Source: Amborella trichopoda (taxonomy: Eukaryota > Streptophyta > Magnoliopsida > Amborellales > Amborellaceae). From it: a DNA stretch of 64,000 bases. Below are positions 11,763 through 23,400 of this stretch, piece after piece. The notes under the pieces were generated by a model, which was not told the origin of the DNA, made no database searches, and worked only from the letters and a program-made list of their open reading frames with translations. The DNA is taken from positions 519,423-583,422 of the forward strand of contig NW_006499691.1 of assembly GCF_000471905.2 (NCBI RefSeq), read 5' to 3'. The number at the start of each line of letters is the position of its first letter. The stretch's first letter is position 1. The position numbers and the translations under genes are program-made.

Positions 11763-12284
11763 CACTCGAAGTAGTAGTAGCAAAGAAGCAAACAAATAGT
11801 TGTGGTTTGTTTGCCGTACGAGATGCTAAAATCCTTAATATATTGCCTTGTCCATCTTATGTTTTTCGATACAAATGTACTAACTCCTTGATGCTTGTAT
11901 GAGATTTCATATTCTAAGTTGAACTCATATAAATGGTAGTAATTATGATGCTATAACCACTTTTAAATTTTATGTAAAAGGAGAAATACATTTCGATGAA
12001 ATGCACCACTTAAAAAGTTTGTTCTCAATAGCAAATAGTAGATGAGACCTGTATTACTATTTTCTTGTTGCAAGTATCATAGAGTACAGGACCTCTAGCA
12101 AATGTAATTATACAAAATTTGACCAAGGTCCTTGAATTGTGATCGAATTGAGTAACTAGCTCAACTATGAAGGACAGGTCAAAACAAGATATGAAGGAGC
12201 CAGATGGGCAAGGCCATGCTTGGCCAATAGCAGCTAAAAAAGAGAATACACCTAAAGAGCCAACTACGCCATTATACGCCTTTA

Positions 12285-13200
12285 AAAAAAAAATTTCCAA
12301 ATTGTGACTACAGAGGTACTTTGTTCTTTGGAAATTTATATCAGCTGATATGCTGGCAAATAGTAGAGTAGAAAACCCTAAAAAGGGACTGTCTACACAA
12401 ATACAAGTGGAGCTTGAGGAATGTCTGAGGTTTGGATGGCATAACCATCTTTTTTTATTAAATTCAATTCTCCCTTAAAGAAAATTATAAAGCAAGTAAT
12501 ATTTAGAATTTAACTTAACATTATAGAAAAAAATTACAATGTTTATGTGCATTAAGAAATTTGACCAGTAATAGTTATTTCATATCCAGATTATAGAAAA
12601 AAATTACAATGTTTATGTGCATTAAGAAATTTGACCAGTAATAGTTATTTTATATCCAGATTTCTATGGCTGAAGGCCGTTTGGGTATAATTATAAACAG
12701 TATACTACATCCTCAAAGCCTCTCATATTCAGCAATTTCTCATTCAAAAAAGAAAAAAGAAAAAAGAATTAACAAATGCATGCTTTTAAGAAAGCTAGTT
12801 TTTGCACTAAGGCCATGCATCTTCCCCTTCCTTTCTCACTCTTCATAATAATGATATTATTCGATAGTTTAAATATTTATATCTAATATCTGTCATCATT
12901 ATTATTATTAGTATTATTTATATCTAATATTTGTCATCATCATTGTCATTAGTATTATTATTATTACTACTACCACCACCACTACGACTACTATATTTAT
13001 TATTAGTAGTACTAGTAGTAGTAGTATTCTAAAATTTATTATGAAATATTATCAAAATAATTAATATTAGTATTCTTATATATAATATTTTTAATAACAT
13101 AATAATATAATACTATAGTAGTTACAAATAATATAATTATATTTTTGTAAAAATATTACAATATTATCTTAATATATTACTGTCAAATCATGTTGATATG
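12285..13200. other. AT-rich DNA with a 70-bp tandem duplication
   Basis: A 70-bp unit starting TTATAGAAAAAAATTACAAT occurs at 12521-12590 and 12591-12660 with one visible mismatch. From 12890 to 13030 there are runs of ATT, TAC and TAG triplets. No gene was recognised. Confidence 0.7.
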
Positions 13201-13209
13201 AAAAATTAT

Positions 13210-14103
13210 AGGAAAATTATAGATACCCCTCAGTTTTAACTCTCTACACATCTTATCCCCCAATACTTTTTGTATTATAACCTAAATCCCAACACTATTT
13301 TTCTTGTATTTACCCCCACTCAAATAGTCAAAGTATTTTGAGGGCAAAATTCCCTTTTTGCCTCTCATCCTATTTTTTCTCTCCGTCTTTTTAGACACAT
13401 GACCCTCATTTACTTTCTTTTTCGAGCTCTCTTCACCCATCCTCTCTCTTTGTCTCTCTACCCATTTCTCTTTCTCTTTCTACTCTCCCTTACTTTCTCT
13501 CTTTATCTCTCTTTCTCTCTACCCTCCCTCATTTTTTCTTTCTCTACCACTCACATGCCCATAATGCAGTCCAGCCCAAAAACGTGCTGGACCACATTGG
13601 ATTTCAGTAACTTTCATATGCCCATAATGTGATCTGGCACATTTTTGTGCCAGACCGATTTTTTTTGCGGTCTGACACGTTTTTGTGCCGGACTGCAAAA
13701 AAAACTTCGGTCTGACGCACCTTGTGTCAGACTGCATTATGAGAGAGAAAGAATGAGGGATGGTAGAGAGAGAGAGAGAGAGAGAGAGTGAGGAAGGGTA
13801 GAGAGAAAGAGAAATGGTGAGGGAGGGTAGAGAAAGATAGAGAGAAATGGGTAGAGAGAGAGGACGGGTAAGAGAAGTTTTTTTGGTAACACAAGAGAGA
13901 GTTTGAGAGAGAAATATAAAAAAAAATATGTTGAATATGGGAAGACAAAGACAAAATGGCATTTTGGTCTCAAAATTTGCTTTGATTATTTAACTAAGGG
14001 GTAATACAAGAAAAAATAGTGTTGACGTTTAAGGTATAATAGAAAAAAAATTAGGGGTAGGATGTGTAAAAAGTTGAAATTGGGGGGTATCTATAATTTT
14101 CTC
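13210..14103. mobile_element. Mutator-like MITE with hairpin-rich core
   Basis: The left end (AGGAAAATTATAGATACCCC) and the right end (inverted, GAGAAAATTATAGATACCCC) start inverted arms of more than 100 bp. The arms include ACACATC.TA.CCCC and CAACACTATTTTT.CTTGTAT. Outside, AAAAATTAT and AAAAATTAG agree at 8 of 9 bases, as expected of a decayed Mutator-type duplication. The interior has CT-rich and GA-rich runs and, at 13555-13735, repeated TCTG.CAC...GTGCC.GACTG motifs. No transposase is present. The long minus-strand open frames here are CT-rich low complexity. Confidence 0.75.
13628..13737. repeat. Three successive short palindromes with GCC(A/G)GAC core
   Basis: TCTGGCAC-ATTTTT-GTGCCAGA, GTCTGACAC-GTTTTT-GTGCCGGAC and GTCTGACGCACC-TTGTGTCAGAC follow each other. 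Each could fold into a hairpin of about 8-10 bp. The core resembles the CCGGACTG minisatellite at 54446-55515. Confidence 0.75.
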
Positions 14104-14207
14104 AAAAATTAGTGTGTATTTTAATTATAGTAATTTTTAAAAGTGCAAATCATATTAAGACTGAAAAAATGATATGTAATAGTGTATATTATATTAATAT
14201 CTAAACA

Positions 14208-15378
14208 TATGAAATCCAATTTGGTTTTATGCCAAGGATATCAACAACCGAGGCTATTTTTCTACTTAGGCAACTGATTGAGAAGCTTAGAGCAAAGAAA
14301 AAAAACCTCCACATGGTCTTTATGGATCTATAGAAAGCCTATGATAGAGTATCTCGATATTTGATTTGGTGAGTATTATAAAAAAAAAGAGTATTTAGAC
14401 ATTACATCAACTTGGTTGATATATATGTACAATGGAGTGCTAACTAGTATACAAATAACTAGTGGAGAGGCGGGTGAGTTTCAGTGACAACATGTATACA
14501 TCAGGGATCAACATTAAACCCATACGTCCTTGTCTTAGTTATGGACGACTTAACTAGGACTACATGATGAGGTACTGTGTTGCATTCTGTTCACTGATGA
14601 CATAGTTTTAATCAATGAGATCAGTAACAATATCAACATAAAGAACTTTGGAGGATGCTCTAGAAACTAAAGGTTTTAATATTAGTCAACCTAAGACAAA
14701 ATATATATAACGCAAGTTTAGTAATAATAGGAATAGAGACAATGATGTAGTTAAGACTCACGACCACGAATTCCCAATAAGACTGCACTTTCAATATTTT
14801 GGGTTGATAATCTAGGAAAATAGAGAGATTAAGAATGATATTGCACATAGAATTAGAACTAGTGGGAGAAGCAGAAATGTGCAATCGGAATTTTATATGA
14901 TCGTTGCAAACCAACGAAACTAAATGGCAATTTCTAAGGACAGGTATAAAACCAGCTTTGCTCTATGGGGTAGAATGTTGGGTGGTCAAAAACTAAAGTG
15001 GACATGAAGATGTTGAGATGGATGAGTGGTAAGACAAGAAGGGATATAATCTAAAATGAATACATTCAAAAAAATTTAGGATGGCACCAACAAGTGATAA
15101 GATAAGAAAGTAGACATAGGTGGATTGGCCATACATGGTGCAGACCCAGTACAACACCTGTTAAGAGCTGCGAGTTAGTTTAAGTGAAAGACTCAAAAAG
15201 ATAAGAGGGATGTCCAAAAAGACATGGATGGAAGTTGTGAGAAAAGATATGGGGACGTATGGCATCCTGAGGATATTTCTCTTAATATAACAGAATGATA
15301 TATCAAGATTCGGGTAGCTGACCCCAAATAATTGGAAAAATGCTATAATTGTGATTATGATGATGATAATGAAATGAT
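14208..15378 (+). pseudogene. RTE-clade LINE, 5'-truncated reverse transcriptase fragment
   Basis: The translation begins QFGFMPRISTTEAIFLLRQL and HMVFMDL, followed by KAYDRVSR, which are reverse transcriptase motifs of plant RTE-type LINEs. Further on come HQGS, an active-site version FTDDIVLIN (usual form F/YADD), FSNNRNRD, a LRAAS stretch and a C-terminal VADP. The 3' end is a run of short GAT-type repeats (TGATTATGATGATGATAATG), as RTE elements have instead of poly(A). The endonuclease half is missing. Many stops and frameshifts break the frame, among them a TAG right before KAYDRV. It lies between blocks A and B. Confidence 0.85.
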
Positions 15379-15880
15379 GTTATATTACTATATAATTATT
15401 ATAATTTGTAATACACCCAAGCCATCTAATTTGACATCTAATAACGAATAGCAATTGTGACTTCCATGTATTAAAGGTAAATGGACTTATTGTAAATAAT
15501 CTCTTGTTATATTAAATTATAATTTTATTATTTACCATAAAATGTCACCAAACCAAGTGTCAATATCCCTCCACTCTCAATATAGGAAATTTTGTGTCTA
15601 TTAAAAAGAGAACAACTACTTGTTATGGGAAACCCAAATTGTGTCTTTGATTAAGAGTCAAGAACTTTTTAGATTCATTAATGGTGATTGTCCAACACCA
15701 AGTCAAAAGATTTACTCTCCTGATCGTAATAGTAAGATCGAAAACCCATACTACAAATTATGGCTAAAGTAATATTGGCCTCTTAAAGCTTGAATCACAA
15801 AGAAATTATCAGAAGAGTGTCTTAGCCTCGTTGTTAGCCTCAAAACTTCTGCAGATGTTTGGAAATGCTTTAAAAATGTC
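15379..15880. other. Gene-free spacer
   Basis: No coding or repeat structure was recognised between the LINE tail and the purine tract. Confidence 0.4.
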
Positions 15881-16460
15881 TAAAAGAGAGAGAGGGATTT
15901 TAAGAGAAAGAAACAGAGAGAGAGAGAGAGAGAAATTTAAGTGAGGAAAAGAGGGAGATTGAGAGAGAGGGGTTGAGAGCGAAAGAGAGATATTTAAGAA
16001 AGAAAAAGAGGGGTTGACAGAGAAAGAGATTGAGAGAGGAAGAGGTATTTTAAGAGAGAAAGAGAGAGATTTAAGATAGAAAGATAGGGTGATTAAGAAA
16101 GAAAGAAAGAGATTAAGAGACAGAGGGAGATTGAGAGAGAACGAGATTAAGAAGGGAGATGGATTTTAAGAGAGAGAGAGAGAAATTAAAAGAGAAAGAA
16201 AGAGAGAGGGATTTTAAGAGAGAACGTGAGAGAGAGATTAACAGAGAAAGAGAGGGAGATTAAGAAAGAAAGAGATAGATTAAGGGAGAGAAAGAGATTA
16301 AGAGGAAGAGAATTTTAAGGGAGAAAGAGAGAGAGATTAAGAATGAAAGAGAGGGAGAGTGATTGAGAGTATGAGAGAACGAGAGGGAGAGAGAGGGGCA
16401 CGGCCCGGGCAAGCGGCCTGAGTAGTCCATGAGGGAGAGAGGAGGGGAGGAAGAAATGAG
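15881..16460 (+). repeat. Purine tract of about 580 bp, degenerate GAGA satellite
   Basis: The plus strand is almost only A and G, with recurring GAGATTAAGAGAGAAAGAG-like units of about 40 bp and few pyrimidines, mostly in TTTAAG or ATTAAG. Frames on either strand here are low complexity. It stands where the Dof coding exon would be expected next to promoter copy B. Confidence 0.85.
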
Positions 16461-16462
16461 AG

Positions 16463-19400
16463 AGAGGAACACATACCGAGGGTAGAGAGAGGGAAGAGAT
16501 AGGGTTAATTAGCGGAGAGAGATGGGGAGAGGATTATGAATTTATAAGGAAAGAGTGGAATCTTATGGGGTAAGCATATGTTGCCTAAGTCGGGAAGATT
16601 GGGTTGTCGTTTCTATTAAGAAAGGGTGTTTCTTCAACATATCTAACTTAGCCCACAAGAATCTATGAGGTGGTCTTTCTGTGCATGCTAATTACATCTC
16701 TATCTCTACTCATATCTTTCGAAAAAATCGCAAGCAATAGAGAAAAAAAATGTTTCTTCAACGCCTTAAAAGCCAAGAACAAAGAGTCAACCACGTAAGG
16801 TGAGAGAGAATGAGAGATTAAACAATACAATTGGTTGATAAAACGAGACCTTCGTAGTGCACTATATTTTTCCAAGCTCTAGAGTCTAATGAATGAGATA
16901 TAGAGAGAAAAAGAGTGTATGTGTGTGTGTGTGTATTTGTGTATGTCTATGAGAGAGAGAGAGAGAGTTGACATTTTATTCCACTAGGGCCATTGTATCT
17001 GATATCTTACCCTTGGAAGGAGGATCATGTGAATAAAACTCGAAATCTTGCTTAAAACTTAAATTGTTCAGTTTAATTCTTTCAAATTTATGAAATTGTC
17101 ATAGGTGTTTTATCCTACTTAAACCTTAGCAACTTTATATTGAATCTTATATAGATAAAGGGAACTCTTGTATTACAAAATCTCAAACTTCGAATCAAGG
17201 AACAAGATAACAAAAAAAAAGATATATTTTTGTGACTACTGTATTGGCTGCCCACTAGCCCCACAAGCTTTGTATTTTATTTTTTTTTCATCTTTTAATG
17301 CTAAATTTGAGACGAACCAAAATTGACAATATTTACTTAGATATCTAGGATTATCACCTTTGTGTCTCTTCTCATTTGTATTATAAGGATTTATACCTAA
17401 TATTTCATTGTTTAATTTTGGACAATGAGAAGACACATAGAAATATCAGGATCTTTATTTCTAAAATGAACTATTCAAATTTATGCATGCTTGAAAACAA
17501 TGTTTTCAAAAGGTTATGCATCAGCTATAAATAATGATGCAATAACCTTTTTTTTTCATATTATCTTATTCTCAATGATAAGTTTTCTAAAGATGTTTGC
17601 AACATAGGTTCACATTTTCCAGTTGATGGGTAAGGCATGATGGAGGTCATAGTGGTAATTGTAATTAAAATTATCTTTGGTTGACAACCAACATATTTAT
17701 TTTAGAGAGAATGACAAAAAAAACCATGGTTTATTGTAGCAACACTTAAAAAAGAAGTTGTAATTTTGAAAACTAAAAATAGAAACCCACAAAGTAAAGG
17801 GAAAAGTTTATATAGAACCAAGGCTCTAAACAATCAAATTAGAGCCTACCTCAAAAAGTTCATTCGAAGATGTAGTTTTGATGCCCAAATATCCTCAAAT
17901 TTATTATCTTGACATCAAGATGCATGGACATGGGAAAAAAATATATTTTATGTTTCGAAAATAATGTATTCTATAACGCATTTTTAGACCGTCAATTTTC
18001 AAGATTTTCAAGTTTTCATAGATCTGTTGATCTAAATTATTTTTTTAAGATAAGCTCCAATTTGATTGTTTAGAGCCTAGGCTCTATGCAAACCGCACCC
18101 CAAAGTAAAAAGACTAAAATAGGATAAGTGACTTTTAATATGACTATAGGATTAAAGTTCCCTAATTATGATTTTAGATATATAACATTAAGTACTTAGT
18201 AAAGTAATGAAGATTTCACAAATAGTAACACATGTGATAAATTCAATACAAAATTAATTGGTCTATTAACATGTTAACATGGTTTGGGATAACTTTAAGA
18301 ATATGGGTAATTAAAGACCATTTTTAGAATATCTTAATTTCAAAAATCATTTATTGAGTACCGACACCTCTACGCGCTTGGTAAGTGTACCTCCACTCAA
18401 CCAACAATAGAACACTCTCAAAACCGCTCCTTGGTGGTGCATTTTAATTACATACATTGTATCTACATTATCAACCATTCTTGGGTAAATTTTGTAAGAA
18501 GATTATGTTATTACAATGCACGCTAATGAGATTCCAAAACCTAAATATTCCATAATCGTTTAAGACTAAACAGATCATGATGACAAAGGTAATTAAACAC
18601 ATGTAAGAGTGGAATCCTACCAAATGCATGTATTATGCGTTTATGTTGATCTTATCGTATACTATTCTTAGGAAGTGGTCGTGCTGGCTAGTTGGTGTAT
18701 AAAAGACTTTTTCAATAACTTTCTATAGAAATTTACCAAAAAGAATACAAGAGATGAATTATTTAACATTCTACTTATTTCTATTGATTTAATTTTAGAA
18801 ATTCATCAAATTTTACATAATCATAAGTGAGAATAGTTGACATTTTGGTGTCTTTTAGTTGATATTTTTTGAGTACTATGATGAATTTTCTACTTTCAAT
18901 AACATATTTTCCGTTTACAAAACACTTTAAAAAATGCGACTAGATCCACGCCTATCACCTAGGATCCACTCTAAAATAGAACAATGTATTGTTATCGTAA
19001 TAATAAAGAGAGAGCCAACTTTGGATTAATTTAATTTGCATGGTCTTCATTTAGGATCATTTTTCACATATCTATTGTCATGTGAACCTTTGTTTTTATT
19101 TACTTTTTTATGACCATGAATGAAATAAATTCTCTATAAACCTTTTTGATCAAAGAGGAAAATCTCTGTAGGAAAATCTTTCTACTACCTAAACCTTTCT
19201 GGTCAAAAAAGGAAATCTTTGTAAGCTAAAATCAAAAGATAGTACCACGTGTGAAACCTCACTAAAAAGATCATTATATTTTACAAAGTTCTATAAATTA
19301 TAAATTTAGTTAAATCATACTCGAGGTTTCAGTTGTGCTTATTTAATTATGATGCAAACTACTTTCATAATTCCCTTGTCTTCTATGTCTTTGTCCACTA

Positions 19401-20006
19401 GGTAATTCGACCTTCATTTTAGAAAATAAGATAGGCATATGAACAGAAAAAAGAAAAAGTAAAGGCTTTTATCTTATTCAACCTAAGTAGCAGTAGCAAA
19501 AAAGCAAACAAATAGATTGAGGTTTGTTTGTTACAAGAGATGCCAAAATCCCTAATACATTGCCTTGTCTGACTGGTGATTTTTCCATACAAATGTACCA
19601 TTTCCTTGATGTTTGTATGAGATTTCATATTCTAAGTTGCATGTGAACTCATATAAATGGTAGTAACTATGATTCTAGTGTCACTTTTAAATTTTTTGAA
19701 AACAGAGAAATACAATTTAATGAAATGTGCCACATAAAAAGTTTGTTCTCAATAATGAATTGTAGATGCGATCTACAATACTATTAATGTGTTGCAAGCA
19801 TCGTAGAGTGTAGGACCTTTAGCAAATGCAATTATATTAAAAATTTCACCTAGGTCCTCAAACTATGATGGAGTTGAGTAACTAGTTCAAATATAAAGAG
19901 TCAAAACAAGATATATAGGGGCCAAATGGGCAAGGCAGTGCTTGACTAATATCTGCATACAAATAATACACCTTATGCGTCAACTACGCTATTAGATGCA
20001 TTTTAT
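16463..20006. repeat. Paralogous block B (second Dof upstream region)
   Basis: This is the partner of block A in the same orientation, about 8.7 kb further on. It keeps the TATA box and the exon-1 donor of the Dof promoter on the minus strand (16463-16560), but no Dof coding sequence follows. It lacks the element at 8509, the 82-bp duplication and the SINE of block A, and has gained the MITE at 17799. A TG/GA microsatellite sits at 16915-16968. Confidence 0.85.
17799..18101 (-). mobile_element. MITE, family 1 copy 2, with 9-bp target duplication
   Basis: This is the same element as at 7261, reversed: it starts GGGAAAAGTTTATATAGAACC and ends GCAAACCGCACCCC. CAAAGTAAA stands on both sides (17790-17798 and 18101-18109). 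Block A has a single CAAAGTAAA at the matching place (about 10180), so the insertion and its 9-bp target are confirmed by an empty site. It has no coding capacity. Confidence 0.9.
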
Positions 20007-20010
20007 TGCA

Positions 20011-20208
20011 GATACAGCTGATTAGTGGTTGGTGGAGAAAGAGCCTCAAGTACTAAATAAGAAAGCATTTCTCGTGGCAATCAGTGAGGAATGTGAAGAA
20101 GAAGATGTTGATGAGAAGGGAGGAGGAGGGAGAGCAAAAGCAGGCCCACTGACATTTGAGCAATTTGCTGGAGATGTAGGTAGTGCTACACCTGTTGAAG
20201 GAGAGTGA
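20011..20208 (+). pseudogene. Unrecognised acidic coding-like fragment
   Basis: After a possible acceptor (TTTTATTGCAG) the frame reads DTAD, a TAG, then 60 codons to a TGA: WLVEKEPQVLNKKAFLVAIS, an acidic stretch EECEEEDVDEKGGGG, and PLTFEQFAGDVGSATPVEGE. It has no Met start. Its composition is unlike the AT-rich surroundings and looks like the C-terminal exon of a real protein. I do not recognise the family. It starts a few bases after block B ends and lies just upstream of the copia fossil. It may be a gene fragment cut by these rearrangements, or chance. Confidence 0.3.
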
Positions 20209-20330
20209 GAAGGGGGTATGGGAGGAAATGAGAGAGAATACGATTATAAGATAACTAATAATGTATATACAAAAATAAAATGTACAATTTTCAAGCCCTT
20301 TATTGTCATTGTATATTTGTATAGGGATAA

Positions 20331-20473
20331 TGTGCGCTACAATAAATTTGTATTTGTATATAAACCCTTTTAGGGTTTCATTCCTTGTTAATCAGTATTG
20401 ATTAAGATTGCTTCTCTCTAGACTATACCTCAGCTTTTCATCTTCTCAAATCTAATATGCCATCAACGCTACA
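20331..20473 (+). repeat. Left LTR of the copia fossil
   Basis: It starts TGTGCGCTAC and ends CTACA. The core TTAGGGTTTCATTCCTTGT and CAGCTTTTCATCTTCTC are shared with the right repeat. Confidence 0.75.
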
Positions 20474-23400
20474 AAGATCATGTCATCTCTTCTTTTTTTG
20501 CTACTTATAGATCGCTCTTTTTGTGAAGGTCCGTAATCAAATTAATTTTATTTTCATTGAGAGCAATCATCGATCTCTCAAATTTTCATTACAAATTTTT
20601 ATTGCAAATTTGTAACTTTCGTTGCATCGCCAAATTTGCAACTCTATTGCCTTTGTTGCCTTCATTGCATATTTTTGTTGCCTTCGCTGCATATGCAATT
20701 TTCACTTTGAAAACCTTACATTGCAAACTTTTTGTTACCCTCTCTCTCTTTAATTTTGTTACACTGCAAATTTTGTTACCTTCTCTCTCTTTAATTTTGT
20801 TTCTCTCGCTCTCTATGATTTCATTATGCTCTTGGTTGTCAATCTATCCCCTTTGATGATAAATAGTAGCGTTTCCCTTTTGAATGTGTGGTATAGTAGA
20901 TGGATACGGTTGAGAAGAGCCCAAGTCTTCCATACTACTGCACCATCCTCTAAATTCCTATTCATAAGATTTTTGTGGCGCTCTTTGCATTCCTTAGGTT
21001 TCTGGAATACACACGTGAATTGTAAGGTTGTGTTACTGCCTCCTTAAAAAAGACATGGTCAAAGTAAATTTTCTTTCTCTCTCTTATCTCGTTTATTATT
21101 ATCATTTTTTTTTTCCCTTTGCAAATTTTTTTATAGAGTAACTTTCTCTATAAAAAAAAAAAAAAACCATTGGAGTGCAAAGGTAATATAGACAATGCTA
21201 CTATTTAATGTGCGTCTTAATGGGAAGAACTACTGCTTATGGTCTTTCCAAATGAGACGTTTTCTCATGGGACGAAAGTTATGGGGCTATATTGATGGTT
21301 ATGTTCCCCAGCCTAAGAATGAAAATGGGCGTAGTGATTGGCTTGTCATAGATAGCTCTATTATGATATGGATTATGAACTCAGTTGCACCCAAAATTGG
21401 GCACAACTTCACGTATAAATCTAATACCAAAGCATTGTGGGATTATTTACGGAAGATTTATTCTCAAGCAAATACTGCCCGTCTGTATACCCTTGAACAT
21501 AAGAGCATGAAGACACAACAAAGGGACTCATCAATTCAAGATTATTTTAATACTCTTTCATATATATTGAATGAGATGGACTCAATGGAGATAGAGCCAC
21601 CCAATGAAGTTGTTACTAAAGCACGAAATCGGTCTCGTTTATTTCACTTCCTTATGGGGCTGCGATCGGAGTTTGAAAGCATGAGCGCATCAATCCTTCA
21701 TCGTACTCCCCCTCCACCATTAGATGATTGCCTCTCAAATCTCCTTGTTGAAGAAACTCGTTTAAGCTGTTTTGAGGTTTCAAATCCACATCACAAGATG
21801 TCATTGATGTAGCTTAGCCACGTCCAATTTCCTTAACAAAGATATCAATTATGTCCAAGTGGATTGTTACATATGCAAACAAAGAGGCCACATGGCCGAT
21901 GTGTGCAAGAAGCGCATGTCTTGTAATTATTGTAAGAAGCTCGGACATGTAATAACTGATTGTCGAAAACGTCCTCAGGTACGTGGGAAGCCTCTTGTAC
22001 CTAGTTAGATTCAATGGGCTGCAGTTGCCTCCATTCCTAGTCCCACCTTGCCACTTCCAGTCACTCTCATCCTGCCTCCACATCTGTTACCATTGTATCT
22101 ATATCAGATCTTCACTCTATTGCAGGTTTTAGCTGTCATGGGTTTTCAGGTAACTCAAATCCTTTATCAAACACTTGGATCATAAACTCAGGAGCATCAA
22201 ATCATTTGACAGGACAACTTTCGCATTTATCCTCAATAAACCTCATTCTGAAAATATGACTTATTTTACTGCTAATGGGTTTCCACTTCATGTTACCCAC
22301 TCTGGTAATACCAGTGTCCCTGGTCTATCTGGTAACTTCTTAGCATTGAAAAATGTTCATCATATTCCCAACCCTCCTTTGAATTTAATATATGTTGGCC
22401 AGTTAGTTGATAACAAATGTCTTGTTTCTTTTTCAAATAAAAGTTGTGTGGTGCAGTATCTAACAATAAGGAAAATGATTGGGAGAGGCACTAAGCAGGG
22501 TCGGCTTTTCACAGTTAGTTTCAGTAAAGCTCCTTCCCATCTTTCACAAGCTTTGCCAATTTGTAATCTTTCCCCTTCTCCTCATGAAATAAATCAATCA
22601 AATTCTCTTTGGTATGTTTGGCATTGTAGGTTAGGACACCCACACTCTCAAAAAATGCTTTCTCTTTCAAACTTTAGGCTTTTACTTGTTGTCTTCTCTC
22701 ATAAAAAATTTGATAAGAATATTGTTTGTGAGAGTTGCAAGTTGGCAAAACACTTGGCTCCACCTTTTCCTCATAGCAATAATAAAAGTATCAATCATTA
22801 ATGTTTGGGGCCCTACTCATGTTCCTTCAATTAATAGATTTTCTTATTATGTGATATTTATAGATGATTTTTCTAAATATACTTGGATTTATTTTCTCAA
22901 ACACAAGTCAAGTGTGTTTAGTGTTTTTAAAGACTTCCATAATATGATAAAAAATCAATTTGAGAAAAACATTAAAGTTTTTAGGTCTGATTCTTAGGGG
23001 GAGTATCTATCCAATGAATTTCAAGTATATCTTCGTACAAATGATATTATTCATTAACGTCCATGTCCTCATACCCCGGAACAGAATAGAGTTGCTAAAA
23101 AAAACATCGTCATATTATTGAAACCACTTGTTCTTTTCTTATTAGCTCTAATTCCCCAAAGAGTATTTGGGCTGAAGCGATCGATGTCTACTACTGTCTA
23201 TCTTGTTAATCTTCTTCCTACACAGATTTTGCAAAATGTGTTACCATTTCAAAAGTTTTTTCAAAAACCCCCTGAGTACTCACATTTACATGTATTTGGG
23301 TGCACATGCTTTGTGCTTTTACCATCTTCTACCCGTGATAAACTCTCACCTAAATCTGTCAAATGCATGTTTGTACGTTATCCAACAAATTAAAAAGGAT

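Larger units (their letters stand above)
7723..12284. repeat. Paralogous block A (Dof upstream region)
   Basis: Starting at AACACATACC and ending near CAACTACGCCATTA, this block matches 16463-20006 in the same orientation, with many substitutions. Diagnostic shared stretches are ATAGAAATATCAGGATC, TACGCGCTTGGTA and CTCCTTGGTGGTGCATTTTA. Compared with block B, block A has gained the element at 8509-9785, an 82-bp duplication at 9985-10148 and a SINE at 11656. The block begins with the Dof promoter on the minus strand, so it is the region upstream of that gene. No gene of its own was found in it. Confidence 0.85.

Noticed and set aside
13519-13973. Minus-strand frames of 75-147 codons rich in Ser, Leu and Phe
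   Set aside because: They are antisense readings of GA-rich runs inside a MITE, with no domain.
20557-21047. Plus-strand frames between the left LTR and gag
   Set aside because: They come from TTGCAAATTT-type repeats and T-rich DNA and show no gag or host domain.
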